Assembly (NCBI GenBank): GCA_027923505.1
Contig: BROI01000037.1
Location: 141,490 to 205,489, forward strand
Reading direction: 5' to 3'
Length of the DNA: 64,000 bases
Source: Mayamaea pseudoterrestris
Lineage: Eukaryota > Bacillariophyta > Bacillariophyceae > Sellaphorales > Sellaphoraceae
Positions 11,192-20,993 of this stretch are shown here, one piece after another. Each line of letters begins with the position of its first letter. Within the stretch, counting starts at the first letter, position 1. The notes beneath the pieces are model-generated. The model was not told the DNA's origin, did no database searches, and saw only the letters and a list, made by a program, of their open reading frames with translations. The translations under genes were made by a program, and so were the position numbers.

Positions 11192-11522
11192 GATTAACTA
11201 GTCAAGCTGAGTAATAGTGTTACCAGATTGTAGAGTAAAGTCTCTTGGCATGATGAGTCTCGACATCATGTTTGTGTTAGATCGCGTGGATTTTGTGTCG
11301 GAGGGAGCGTTGAAACGTCAACGAGCGTGCCGGGCCTAGCCCCCGGGGGTGACCCCTTCAGCAGACGAATGAACGACGCGACGAATTGCACCACACAAAT
11401 CACCATGGCAATCCACTGTTCGAACATTCCAGATCAGCCTTCGCAATCAATTCTGAAAGAAATCAAATTACATAACAACGCAAAAGTTTGTCAGCTCTTG
11501 AACATTCCGCTCTACCAGTATC
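11192..11522. other. Divergent promoter region
   Basis: 331 bp between the anchored small protein and the ankyrin-Iwr1 gene. It contains a 10-bp GC palindrome (cccccggggg, about 11340-11349) and no open frame worth calling. Confidence 0.5.
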
Positions 11523-12764
11523 ATGTCGAGCAGCCGCACCTTTCTCCGTGTCCGTCGCCAGCGATCCGCCGCTTCGGCCGACGCCATTTACCTACAAAAC
11601 ATTCAGACGAATGGAGGAATTGAATTGAACAAAATTGGAAACAATAGAGTTGCCGTTTGGAGAAAAATCGATGAAGCGGAGCACGAGCGCGAGAATTCGC
11701 GCAAACGAAACTACCGCGTGCTCGATGCCGTGCTGGAAGATGACTATGTTTCTGCCGTCGCGACAGACAATGACATACTTCTTGACAGCATGAATTATTC
11801 CGCCAGGAAGCGACGAAAACTGACTCTGCTGCCATGCATGACGATTAGCAACTTTGTGACGCGCAAGTCCCAGTCGCCGCGCAAGCAACTTGCGATTCGC
11901 ATTCTTCACCCGACGGAACGACTGGTGGACGACTCACTGCAGCAAGTCTTTCAAGGCGTCACGTCTGCATTGGAACACTATCGACTAATTACACAAGATT
12001 CCAGACTGGCAAACGAAGCAACGAAATGGCTCGCTTGGCGAAACAGTAGCGGCAGTTTGCTGCATGCGTGTGCGCTTTGGAACGAACATGACATTTTGCA
12101 CGACGTGCTGCGCACGCTACTGCGGGACTCGAATACGCAATCAGCAGCAGCAGCAAATACTTGTCATGCCGCGTATGCTAGTATGATATTGGACAGTCTC
12201 GATGCCGATGGCCGCTCGCCGTATCAACTGGCGCAACTCTCTGGCCATGCGCAAGTTTGCGAACTGCTGGAGGCTTACGGAGCCGGCGACTATTTGGTCG
12301 ACTTGTATGCGCTAGACGACGAGGAAATGGTGGACGCAAATAAGCACTTTTTGGAACATGACGCAAGTGCGAACGAATTTAGTGCAGCAACAGATGTCCC
12401 GTACATTTCCTGCGATTTACATGGCGGCGTTGGCTACTGGGACGATCACGGTCAATTAATCTTGGAGCATGCTCCACCTAAAACGGCGAGCAGCGAATCG
12501 CTTCACGATGAAGAAAGCGTCGACTCGAACCACGAAGATTGGGAGGGAAATGACTATCCGGACTACGAATTCGACAATGATTATGATCATGGAGAAAACA
12601 GCGAAGGCGCTGACAATGAGTACTTGACGGACATTGTTCAAAACGACGAAGACACTCAACAATTTGGCTCTTATGCGGCAGTCATGGATCCGTCGGGGGA
12701 CTTTGACGCGGCATATGGAATTTATGGGCAGGGTGATACGGAGGAATATGACAATGAAGTGTAA
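11523..12764 (+). CDS. Ankyrin-repeat protein with Iwr1 (SLC7A6OS-like) regions
   Basis: 413 residues, single exon. The N-terminus 'RTFLRVRRQRSAASADAIYL' resembles the first block of SLC7A6OS/Iwr1 proteins, which escort RNA polymerase II into the nucleus. Residues about 165-270 contain two ankyrin-like units ('GSLLHACALWNEHD', 'GRSPYQLAQLSGHAQVCELL'). The acidic C-terminal region with 'DWEGNDYPDYEFDND' matches the core Iwr1 motif. The role in polymerase import is inferred from these two flanking Iwr1 blocks; the ankyrin insert is not part of the yeast or animal protein as I know it. Confidence 0.65.
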   Translation: MSSSRTFLRVRRQRSAASADAIYLQNIQTNGGIELNKIGNNRVAVWRKIDEAEHERENSRKRNYRVLDAVLEDDYVSAVATDNDILLDSMNYSARKRRKLTLLPCMTISNFVTRKSQSPRKQLAIRILHPTERLVDDSLQQVFQGVTSALEHYRLITQDSRLANEATKWLAWRNSSGSLLHACALWNEHDILHDVLRTLLRDSNTQSAAAANTCHAAYASMILDSLDADGRSPYQLAQLSGHAQVCELLEAYGAGDYLVDLYALDDEEMVDANKHFLEHDASANEFSAATDVPYISCDLHGGVGYWDDHGQLILEHAPPKTASSESLHDEESVDSNHEDWEGNDYPDYEFDNDYDHGENSEGADNEYLTDIVQNDEDTQQFGSYAAVMDPSGDFDAAYGIYGQGDTEEYDNEV

Positions 12765-13223
12765 CATTTGACCTTGCAACCTACACTTGATCTCTCTTCA
12801 GATGCATCAAATTCATAACTTTTTGCTTGCTTTCGAGCTTCCATATCAATATTACATTCGCCAGCCTAATAAATAAGATTTGTACTGTAGTTATTTGGTT
12901 TGAAATTATTTGTTACAGTAATTGATTTTGTTCATCGAAAATCACAGTCAAGACAGTGAAAGCTAGACATAACTGCTGCGACATCACCAGCAGGAACGCA
13001 TGATAGTCACCATGACGAAAAGGGCCAGAGGCGTGACGGCTTGTCTGAATCAGTACCAAACTCTTCGGACCTTGGTTAACGTAATCATTCATGACTTGTG
13101 AATTTAAAAGTTGTTTGTTGACTTTGAGTCCTTGACTCGCTCTAGCCCCCACGTACAACCGCTCATTTGGTACATCAAAGATACACGACGCAGCAACTAA
13201 CAGTAACAATCTCCACTTAAATC
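12765..13223. other. Intergenic spacer
   Basis: About 460 bp upstream of the alcohol dehydrogenase gene. AT-rich next to the ankyrin-Iwr1 gene. One 98-codon minus-strand frame has no recognisable content. Confidence 0.55.
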
Positions 13224-14303
13224 ATGCAAGCCGCTCTGTACCATGAGTTCAACGGCCCCATTGGCATAGAAACAGTCGACATACCTTCCGTACCAGTGGA
13301 CGGCGTCTTGCTGCAGGTCAGGGCAACGGGCGTTTGCCGGAGCGACTGGCACGGATGGAAGGGACACGATGCCGACGTTCGTAAGCATGGCTTACCCTTT
13401 TGTCCCGGACATGAAGTGAGCGGCATTGTTGCCAAAGTTGGAAGAGACTGTAGAAAATTTAAAGTAGGCGATCGCGTTGCAGTGCCATTCATTTTGAGCT
13501 GCGGATCCTGCGAATATTGCGACGAACATCGACCGACGGTATGCATTCACCAGGAGCAACCAGGATTCACGCGCCACGGAAGCTTCGCCGAGTACTTGGC
13601 ACTGCCGCGCGCCGATCGCAACTTGCGCCTACTGCCTTGGAACGTTTCCTTCGTGCAAGCTGCCGCGCTGGGATGTCGCTTCACGACGGCGCATCGCGCC
13701 GTCATGCAGCAGGGTAAATGCAACACCAATACGAGCAGCGTTTGCATCTTTGGTGGCGGTGGACTTGGGTTGAGTTGCGTCATGGTGGCGGCTGCCATGA
13801 ATGTGACACAAATAATTGCCGTCGATGTAAGTCAAGCTGCACTCACCAAGTCCATGGAGCTGGGAGCGACGCATACCGTCTTGGCTGACGACGGAGTCAT
13901 TGATGAAATCATGCGAATGACAAACCATCAAGGCGCACCATTGACCATTGACGCTGCCGGGTTTGCAAGCACCTGCGAAAGTGCCATTCTCTGCACCCGG
14001 CGAGGTGGTCGAATGGTGCAAGTCGGACTGCCAATTGGACATGCACCGCCACAAATTCCCATGGGTTTGGTCGTTGGTCGCGAAATAGAAATTGTCGGCT
14101 CTCACGGAGCGTCAGCCGACACGGTGGGTGAACTGCTACAGCTGGTGGCTTCTGGCAAGCTTGATCCGAGTCGCGTTGTCGAGCGTCAAGTTAGTTTGGA
14201 GGAAGGGATTCAAGTGCTGCAAAGCATGGACAAGGCGAGCCCACTCGGCATGACGATGATTACATCGTTTACTTGTGAAAGGAGCAACACTAGTCGACTA
14301 TGA
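13224..14303 (+). CDS. Zinc-dependent alcohol dehydrogenase (medium-chain dehydrogenase/reductase)
   Basis: 359 residues, single exon, complete. Catalytic zinc ligands are C37 (in 'GVCRSDWHGW') and H62-E63 ('CPGHEVSG'); structural zinc ligands are C92, C95, C98 and C106. A glycine-rich coenzyme loop 'FGGGGLGLS' begins near residue 174, followed by an acidic residue at the end of the second strand ('IIAVDVS'), which suggests NAD rather than NADP. The closest overall form is the bacterial and fungal threonine/sorbitol-dehydrogenase-like branch. The substrate is not determined. No targeting peptide is visible, so cytosol is likely. Confidence 0.88.
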   Translation: MQAALYHEFNGPIGIETVDIPSVPVDGVLLQVRATGVCRSDWHGWKGHDADVRKHGLPFCPGHEVSGIVAKVGRDCRKFKVGDRVAVPFILSCGSCEYCDEHRPTVCIHQEQPGFTRHGSFAEYLALPRADRNLRLLPWNVSFVQAAALGCRFTTAHRAVMQQGKCNTNTSSVCIFGGGGLGLSCVMVAAAMNVTQIIAVDVSQAALTKSMELGATHTVLADDGVIDEIMRMTNHQGAPLTIDAAGFASTCESAILCTRRGGRMVQVGLPIGHAPPQIPMGLVVGREIEIVGSHGASADTVGELLQLVASGKLDPSRVVERQVSLEEGIQVLQSMDKASPLGMTMITSFTCERSNTSRL

Positions 14304-14998
14304 AATGCAGCTGGGCTGTGAGTTTGTGAGTTGATAATATTGGGCTTCGCATGGGCATACGCCGTGGCCACATGAATACAACCGAGGTCGCTGCATGGCC
14401 AAACCCATGCTTATCAAGCAGCAATTTCGATGACGTCTCTTAGCCATCATACTGATCCCGCTTGCTATCGGAGTGCGCGAGGAGATGAAATTTGCTGGAG
14501 CGGGCGCCAATGTTCCAGTGTCTGGTGCACTTGTTGGGTTGTTATGGTAACGTTCCAGGACTTATACTGTATTGAAAAGTCTACGACTTTGCGAATATAA
14601 ACGCTCACTTGCTTCACTCGCATCTTGGTTTGCTAGCTTAATTAATAGTAAAGACAGTGCCATAAGTTCTATATGGAAGGCTTCGTAGCAGAGCTGATGT
14701 GTCATAAGCAACCTCCGTGCAGTAGTGGTTGGTGTTGGCAGCCGTAACCTGAAGGGAGCATCCACGATGATGCCTTTGTACTACGTTTCACCCTCGTCCA
14801 AAGATATCAGAGGCAGCATCGCATGATCTTAATACGTACGGCAACAGGCACGCTGTTTTGTTGTTTCTGCGACAACATGTCTCCAGTGTCACGAGGACAG
14901 ACGTCATCAACTTGTCACTACCATGGCAAAGTACCTTTGCAATATCAGCAGTCAATCAGTAAACTATCCGAACCGAGCAAGGGTCTCCCTAGCGATTT
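14304..14998. other. Intergenic spacer between convergent genes
   Basis: About 695 bp between the convergent ends of the alcohol dehydrogenase and nuclease genes. Only frames of 70 codons or fewer are present; no RNA gene or repeat recognised. Confidence 0.55.
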
Positions 14999-16045
14999 CT
15001 ATCTATCAGTTTTCTGGCAGCAGCCATTAGGGCAAAGGTGCGCGAGGTTTGCCTTGTTGTTCCTCCTCCTCTTGGTCGATACAGACCCATCCTCTAACAA
15101 TAGCTGCTTGGTTCGGTTCGCCGGCAAAACAACGAGCGCGTCCGCTAGATGCTTCCATTCAGTCGTTGCCAAGCTTGGAAAGAACTCGAGGCCAGTGACT
15201 CGCTCCAAGTCAGTCCATTGGACCAAGTAATCCGACAGTTGATTGCTCGTATCGGCCTTGTCATTCACATTGTTTGGAACAACAAAACACGCATACTTGA
15301 CAATGGTTTCTTCGTCATTCTCATTATGTATAACAACGACAATTTTGAAAAAGTGCGTTGGAACTGCCACCAAATTGGGCGGAGCTCCAATGGCTAAATA
15401 CTGATACTCGAACAATTTTTCGTGCACCATTCGATGCGGCAACCAAATGGGCCCTGTGACAACATAGGTTGTTGTATTATCGTCATATGTCGATGACGAT
15501 CGAGCGACCTGTCGCGTCCAAGACTCTAGCTGCGCCCAAATCTTGCGGTTGATCTCGTGGTGCTGGGGCGAAATGTTGGCAAGGTTGTACGTGTCGAGTC
15601 GTTCCTTGGCGTCACCAAAATCGGCAGCGGGCGCCAAGTGACCCCGATCATAGCCAGAGTTGTGGTAGGAGCTGTTTCTTGATCGAAAGTGTTCCGGCAA
15701 GGCTTGCTCCTCGTAAAAATGGTGGCGCTTGCGACCGCCTGACTTGTCGTCGTCATTAATTTGAAGTCGTTCCATGACATAGACTGGGTTGCGAGTACGA
15801 ACGTCAAAGGCAATTTCCAAGTTTGGATTGGGTCGAAATATTCGAATAGGAGACACGGGCGATAGACGAGAAAGTGGTTCTTTATGATCCTTTAACTGAT
15901 CTGGTATCGTTTTTGTACTTCCAAAGAGCCAAGAATTATCTGCTCGCGTCATGTCGCGTTCCTCCTCAGACGTAAAAATTGCGAGGCCTGAAGCTCCAAT
16001 GACAGACAGCAAAACTTTCTCATGTTTTATCAATCTGCGAAACAT
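14999..16045 (-). CDS. DNA/RNA non-specific endonuclease, EndoG/NUC1 family
   Basis: 348 residues from the ATG at 16045. The N-terminus (MFRRLIKHEKVLLSVIGASGLAIF) combines a basic start with one hydrophobic helix, as in mitochondrial EndoG/EXOG anchors. The active-site block 'YDRGHLAPAADF' carries the catalytic His of the ββα-metal fold (DRGH, about residues 133-136), and 'NISPQHHEINRKIWAQLE' provides the metal-binding Asn. The family cuts DNA and RNA and acts in mitochondrial DNA maintenance and cell death. The frame stays open upstream to 16204, where an intron acceptor-like sequence occurs, so an N-terminal extension is possible (see findings). Confidence 0.82.
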   Translation of the reverse strand: MFRRLIKHEKVLLSVIGASGLAIFTSEEERDMTRADNSWLFGSTKTIPDQLKDHKEPLSRLSPVSPIRIFRPNPNLEIAFDVRTRNPVYVMERLQINDDDKSGGRKRHHFYEEQALPEHFRSRNSSYHNSGYDRGHLAPAADFGDAKERLDTYNLANISPQHHEINRKIWAQLESWTRQVARSSSTYDDNTTTYVVTGPIWLPHRMVHEKLFEYQYLAIGAPPNLVAVPTHFFKIVVVIHNENDEETIVKYACFVVPNNVNDKADTSNQLSDYLVQWTDLERVTGLEFFPSLATTEWKHLADALVVLPANRTKQLLLEDGSVSTKRRRNNKANLAHLCPNGCCQKTDR

Positions 16046-16204
16046 GTCTTTTGATGCATCAGGGCTAATGCATTGTATGCCAATGCATGGAGCTGCCAGC
16101 TGCGAAATTTGTGATGGCGACGGTGAACTGATGCACCAACCACTGCGACATAGCATCACGTGTTCTGTTAGTTTTTGAAGCCATCGCAGATTACCGTATT
16201 GGGT

Positions 16205-16725
16205 CTGCAATTAAACAATTTTCGACTGTTAGTTTATGCGCACATGCGCTTTTCCAGCCCTTCACAGTAAGTACTGTATTCCTTACTTGGTCGTGGGCAC
16301 ACTCGTAGAAGTCTGTCGGCAAGCTCTCACTTCGGCTGCCGCCGGTTGTTTTATCTTTCAATGCAAAGTGGTATCGAGGACTGACAAAACTGACATACTG
16401 GTGATACTCGACAATACTGGCGCGTCCTTGCCGTTAGTTTCGTACAACATCGAACTCAACTCTTTAAGATGTTTTCACCACCAACACGCATACCTTTCAA
16501 TAAAGGACGAGCATTATTGGTGCAATTAAGTCTCCAACAGCGCTAGCATTGTCTTTCCGACTGAGCATCGAAAGCATTCCTGTATGCATCTAAGAAATTA
16601 GCTAGCGCTGGAGCAATCAGGTCCATGTAGATGGTTGCATCGCTCGCTGGTTAGAACGACAGTTAGACTGTCGGAAATCGATTTCACATCAGCTCACGTT
16701 AATCGCAACATAATTGCAAGCGACA
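16205..16725 (-). other. Spacer with possible upstream exons of the nuclease gene
   Basis: On the minus strand a good intron candidate lies at 16205-16286 (donor gtaagg, branch actaac, acceptor ttgcag). Upstream of it about 49 codons are open and join the nuclease frame in phase 0. A second candidate donor (gtatgcg) lies near 16490. This may be unannotated exon material; otherwise it is plain spacer. Confidence 0.35.
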
Positions 16726-17973
16726 TCATAGCCTCGTTCTGCCCGGGCGCAACAAGACCCCGGCATCGTTCAATAGAATTTGGGCTTCACCCTCTCCAAC
16801 CTGACTCACAAAACCAGCTACCCAACTCTGTATTCCATCGTACGTCCCTCCAAGCACCTTGCCCGCCGTCTTGCGCCACACCTTTTCGCGCGACTTGCCC
16901 TTGACAGCTTTTCGAGCATCCGCTCGGAATGTATAGGACTCCCAACTGCCCAGATAGTGGTAGATACCAATGGGCATGGTGTCACATGCTATCCATGCCG
17001 ATGGACAAGCGTTGGCGGGTCGGTGGGCATTCATGCCGCCGAATAAATCATCCACAGCCAAACGGGAAACATCGATCATGCTCTTGCCCAAGCCATTGTT
17101 TTGATCCGTGGGATACGCTCGGTAGCGCCATCGTAACGTGTCAAAGCGAGTGGCATTGATGAAAGCAGGAACATGGTGCTTCTTCAAGACTACGTCTTGC
17201 TCCGCCGGTGCACTTTCAACCGCACTGAACAACGCTCGACCGACCGTCACGCACGGTCCATTCTGAAAATAGTCGTACCAAGCAGCTGGATACAGAGACG
17301 TGTCGCGGAGTTCAGTGTTCGTGCTCGTCAGTTCCTTCAACGCCTTCCAAACACTCTCCGGCTCTTTCATCAAATACCTTTCACGCAGTAAGCCTGCATT
17401 CGCCCCGCTCAGAGTCAGAAACTCGTCAATGTCCACAAAGGACGTCCAGCTTTGCTTCAGCGCTTGCAGTTGCCGAATGCAGGCTCCGTAAAACTGCTGC
17501 TGTCTCAAGTTGTGCTTGAACAGACGCTGATCCTCCCTGTCGCTTTCTAACACAGTAAAGTTGCGATCAGCAAAGTCGTCATCCTTCCATTCTAGTATGG
17601 TCATGCGAGTTTTCCATTTTTGTAGTATTTGAGACGGCGAAGTTTGCGATCGTGGATCCGAAGTGACAATCAAAACGCGAAGCTTCAACGCAAAGTAATG
17701 GTAGGCAATCCACTCGGAGAGGCGATGATTGTCGTCCATGACCAATAAACAGGCGGAGAATGTTTCATCGTCGTCATTGGAAATCTCGTTTCCTTTCTCA
17801 GTAGTCTCTTTGATTGATATCTCAGCAGGCTTTTGCAGAAACGTTTCGACGAAATCGGTGAAGCGAACGTCGTTGTCGGTGATGGATGTGCCGAACAACA
17901 GTGACACGTATCGAAGCACCGGAATGATGGAAAGCAGAAATGTTATGGCGAGTATAAATCGCGTCGATGGCAT
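16726..17973 (-). CDS. GT92-like glycosyltransferase, type II membrane protein
   Basis: 415 residues, single exon. Residues 5-25 form one hydrophobic anchor after a short basic N-terminus, the layout of Golgi glycosyltransferases. The lumenal part has 'ACLLVMDDNHRLSEWIAYHY' near residue 75 and 'SWTSFVDIDEFLTL' with a DxD metal/sugar-nucleotide motif (D181-I-D183), both typical of family 92 (formerly DUF23) enzymes. Donor and acceptor sugars are unknown; in related organisms such enzymes decorate glycoproteins or wall polysaccharide. No break seen. Confidence 0.72.
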   Translation of the reverse strand: MPSTRFILAITFLLSIIPVLRYVSLLFGTSITDNDVRFTDFVETFLQKPAEISIKETTEKGNEISNDDDETFSACLLVMDDNHRLSEWIAYHYFALKLRVLIVTSDPRSQTSPSQILQKWKTRMTILEWKDDDFADRNFTVLESDREDQRLFKHNLRQQQFYGACIRQLQALKQSWTSFVDIDEFLTLSGANAGLLRERYLMKEPESVWKALKELTSTNTELRDTSLYPAAWYDYFQNGPCVTVGRALFSAVESAPAEQDVVLKKHHVPAFINATRFDTLRWRYRAYPTDQNNGLGKSMIDVSRLAVDDLFGGMNAHRPANACPSAWIACDTMPIGIYHYLGSWESYTFRADARKAVKGKSREKVWRKTAGKVLGGTYDGIQSWVAGFVSQVGEGEAQILLNDAGVLLRPGRTRL

Positions 17974-18430
17974 GAGATTCGGTCCTTGTTACAGTATCAT
18001 CATGGTAAATAGGCTGTGGAGTAGTTTGGTCATGGAAATAATGACATCGGATCGCGCGACGCATCAGCGTGACCGAATCCCTTATCCAGAACCACTGTGA
18101 CGAATGGATTCATCGCCAAACCGTGACTGTGTCACACCATCACTTCGACCGTTGAGCACGAAAATCCAATGCGGCATCCGAGTCGTCCGTTATTCGAGGG
18201 TGGTCGATTACGGTTGCTTTTGCTTTCAAACTTCTTCTGCAACCAGCTGAAGCCTGTTCCGTCAACTCCATCGTGCTTGTATAGCAAGAGAAGAAAAAGC
18301 GGTTCTGAACGCGGCAGCTTGCTTTTGCAGTAGTATTACTGTTCGCCGACTCGCAAAAACTCGGACTTTTTGGCAGTTACTCCGACTCTTGTACAGCAAT
18401 AGCCATACACTAAGCATTTTGAACTACAAT
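17974..18430. other. Divergent promoter region
   Basis: About 457 bp between the starts of the glycosyltransferase (minus) and the Ser-rich protein (plus). A frame in this region that reaches 18389 begins with TTG, so I start the plus gene at the ATG 18431. Nothing else recognised. Confidence 0.5.
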
Positions 18431-20879
18431 ATGAACCCATCTGGCATGCGCATAGAAGAAAAGAAGAGCGCCGACGCTTCCGTCTTGAGCTACAATAACG
18501 ATGAACGATCACTCTCAAGCTACAAGTCGACGCAAAGCAGCCGATCGTCCGTCTTGCAACGAGCCCGAGAATATAATCGAAGAATCGACGAGCAAAACAA
18601 GCGACGCAGCAAGTCGTTGGAGCGGAGTGCAAGTACCTCAGAAGCGGATAGCTATGTGAGTGGAATGTCTGGAAATAACAGGCGGTCCGTTTCGGCTGGG
18701 CGGCAAGTGATTCCAACGAGCCGAGTGAGTACGAGGGAGCGCGCCATGGCCAGCGTTCGCAAGGAGACAACGGCGACTAGCCATGTAAGTCCAGTCAAGA
18801 ATACGAACAAGATTGAAGCAGCTCGACGCATGTATATTGACGACGATTCCTGTGGGACGAGTGATGGTCCGAGTCCACGAGCCAAGGCAGCATCTACTCG
18901 CCCCACCGCCGTGGTACCACCTGCTGCGCGAACCGTCATGGAGCCGTACAATCGTACGAGCACGCCAACGACAGCAACGACGACGAGCAGTAGTAGTCCG
19001 AAACCGCCGCAATCGTATCAGCAGCCGTCTCCAATACGTCAGCATCAAGCTGTAGCATCTCCCATCCAGCAGCCGGTTTCGCAGCCTCGTGGCGGCAACA
19101 ACAACATTACCCCGACCAATACTCGTCCAAGGGCAAACATGACTCGCAACACGACGACCTCCTCGAGTCGGACCCTTCCCATTACTAACTTGACCTCAAA
19201 TGCTTCGCCAGGTAGTCAATCAACGCGGAGTCGGCAGTCGCGATACTCGGATCAGCAGTCACCCAATGCACAGCCGCACCAACAAGCAAAAGAGCAGCAC
19301 CAGCCCGCACAAGAAGCCAACGCGGCTGACAATCCCAATGGCGTGTCACCTGAACTATTGGTAGACGCACTTGCCGGACACGAGGACGGACTTTTGGCCA
19401 TTGCCGAGCGCCTCATGGAGTCTTACGATGGCGGCTACGATGTCATGGGTGAAGCTATCATTGACGCCTTTGCCGACGTTCAGCGCTTGTTTCAGCATGT
19501 TGTGGAAGCGGCGCACATGGAAGGCGCCGCTTTTGAAGCGACGCGGCGAGAGGAAGAAGTGAATGAACTAAAGAAACAATTAGCGAGTAGCAACATTGTT
19601 GGACAAGATGGCGTTGGGGAATATGGCATGCCGAGCAAGACGGCAAATAGTCCAGGATCGCAGCGATTGGATGAGTTTGTTGATCAAGATGTGAAGGATA
19701 TGTTGACGGAAGCGATTCGCAAGGGAACCCAGCTGCGCGATGCGAATAAACATCGCGAATGTTTGGACTTGTACGAGCGGGCTTGCATTAATGCATCATC
19801 ATTATTGCCAGTAGATTCGGACAATCGCGGGCGCTTGCACATGAGCATGTCGCGAGCCGAATCGTTGAGTCCAGATCGGGCATGCGCCATTTTGAGATAT
19901 ACCATGGACGACGTGTTGCGATCTGGTTTAAAACCTACAAAGTCACCTATGCCGGATCTGTCCAAGCGATCAGATTTGGTGTTGAATCGCCCGACCAACT
20001 CCATGGTCAGCAACGGTGGTCATTATGCGGGTGCTTTACAGAGCGCTGACGAGGCTTTGAACAGTTTGATTGAGGAAATGAAGGAGATCTTGAGTGCGCC
20101 GGTGTATGAAGATACGCCTCTGCAGCACGTTGCTCAACGCTTTTGGGTGGCTTTGCACGATGCGCAGAAGCTGCAGCACCGCAACGAGGATCGCTTGGAG
20201 CAGCAGCTGGCAAAGCTCAAGGGAGAATTTCTATTGGCCAAGTCGGTGAGTACTTGCATGGACAGTTGATGGTCTCTCCATGTGCTGTTAGTCGATGCCT
20301 TTTCTTTACTCATTTACATTTTATATCATTAATTAATTTCAGGAATGGGAGGAGAAGTTGAGTAAAGCTAACGAACAGACGGAACTTTATAAGAGCAAGG
20401 TTGACAAACTACGAAAGGATGCTATGAAGGGCGAAAAATACATGGATCAAGCGAGGCAATTTGCTGCTCGTTTAAATGATAGTGACATGGACATGTCAAC
20501 AATCTATGGGTCAGTAAAGTCTGGCACGTCAGGACGGGCGAATTCGGTTGCTTCGCTCGGCAGCGGTTTGGCGCAGCAAGCCAAGACGATTGTCAACTCG
20601 GTGAACAGTAGTTTCAATTGCGCCAATCTGAACGAACGATCCGGTCAGAACGCGCATGACCTTAATGGCGACGATGCCTTGGATATTCCGTTTGATCGGT
20701 CGCGATCTATGGAGCGAACATCGGATACAACTGGAACGAGTGAGCGATCAAGGACGCCGGCCCAGACTAGAACACCAGGAACAAAGGACCGCTCTCGAAC
20801 GCCAGTGGCAACAAGGACGCCGGCAACTTCCAAAGCGTATCAGGACTATTCAAGGTCACCGCAACGAATTGATGTCTAA
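18431..20879 (+). CDS. Ser-rich low-complexity protein with helical and coiled-coil regions
   Basis: 783 residues in two exons (18431-20245 and 20343-20879). The intron 20246-20342 has donor gtgagt, acceptor tttcag and phase 0. The first 300 residues are disordered: Ser/Arg- and Pro/Gln-rich. Residues about 310-390 and 415-470 are helical ('LLVDALAGHEDGLLAIAERL' and a segment with 'LYERACINASSLL'), the latter a little like a MIT/TPR helix pair. A coiled coil spans the splice junction, and the tail carries repeated 'SRTPAxTRTP' units that look like proline-directed phosphorylation sites. I do not recognise the family; a cytoskeletal or scaffold role would be a guess. Confidence 0.75.
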
Positions 20880-20993
20880 GGGAAGCAATATATATATTAT
20901 AACTTGAACATAGGGTAGAATAATATGGTTAAAATTCAAGCATGCCCTGCCGTGTGATTACTTGCTCCGCTTCGACGCAAAAGAAATGTGCCC

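Noticed and set aside
11340-11349. GC palindrome cccccggggg as a regulatory operator or terminator
   Set aside because: Single occurrence in a divergent promoter; nothing links it to a known factor, and eukaryotic genes do not use such terminators.
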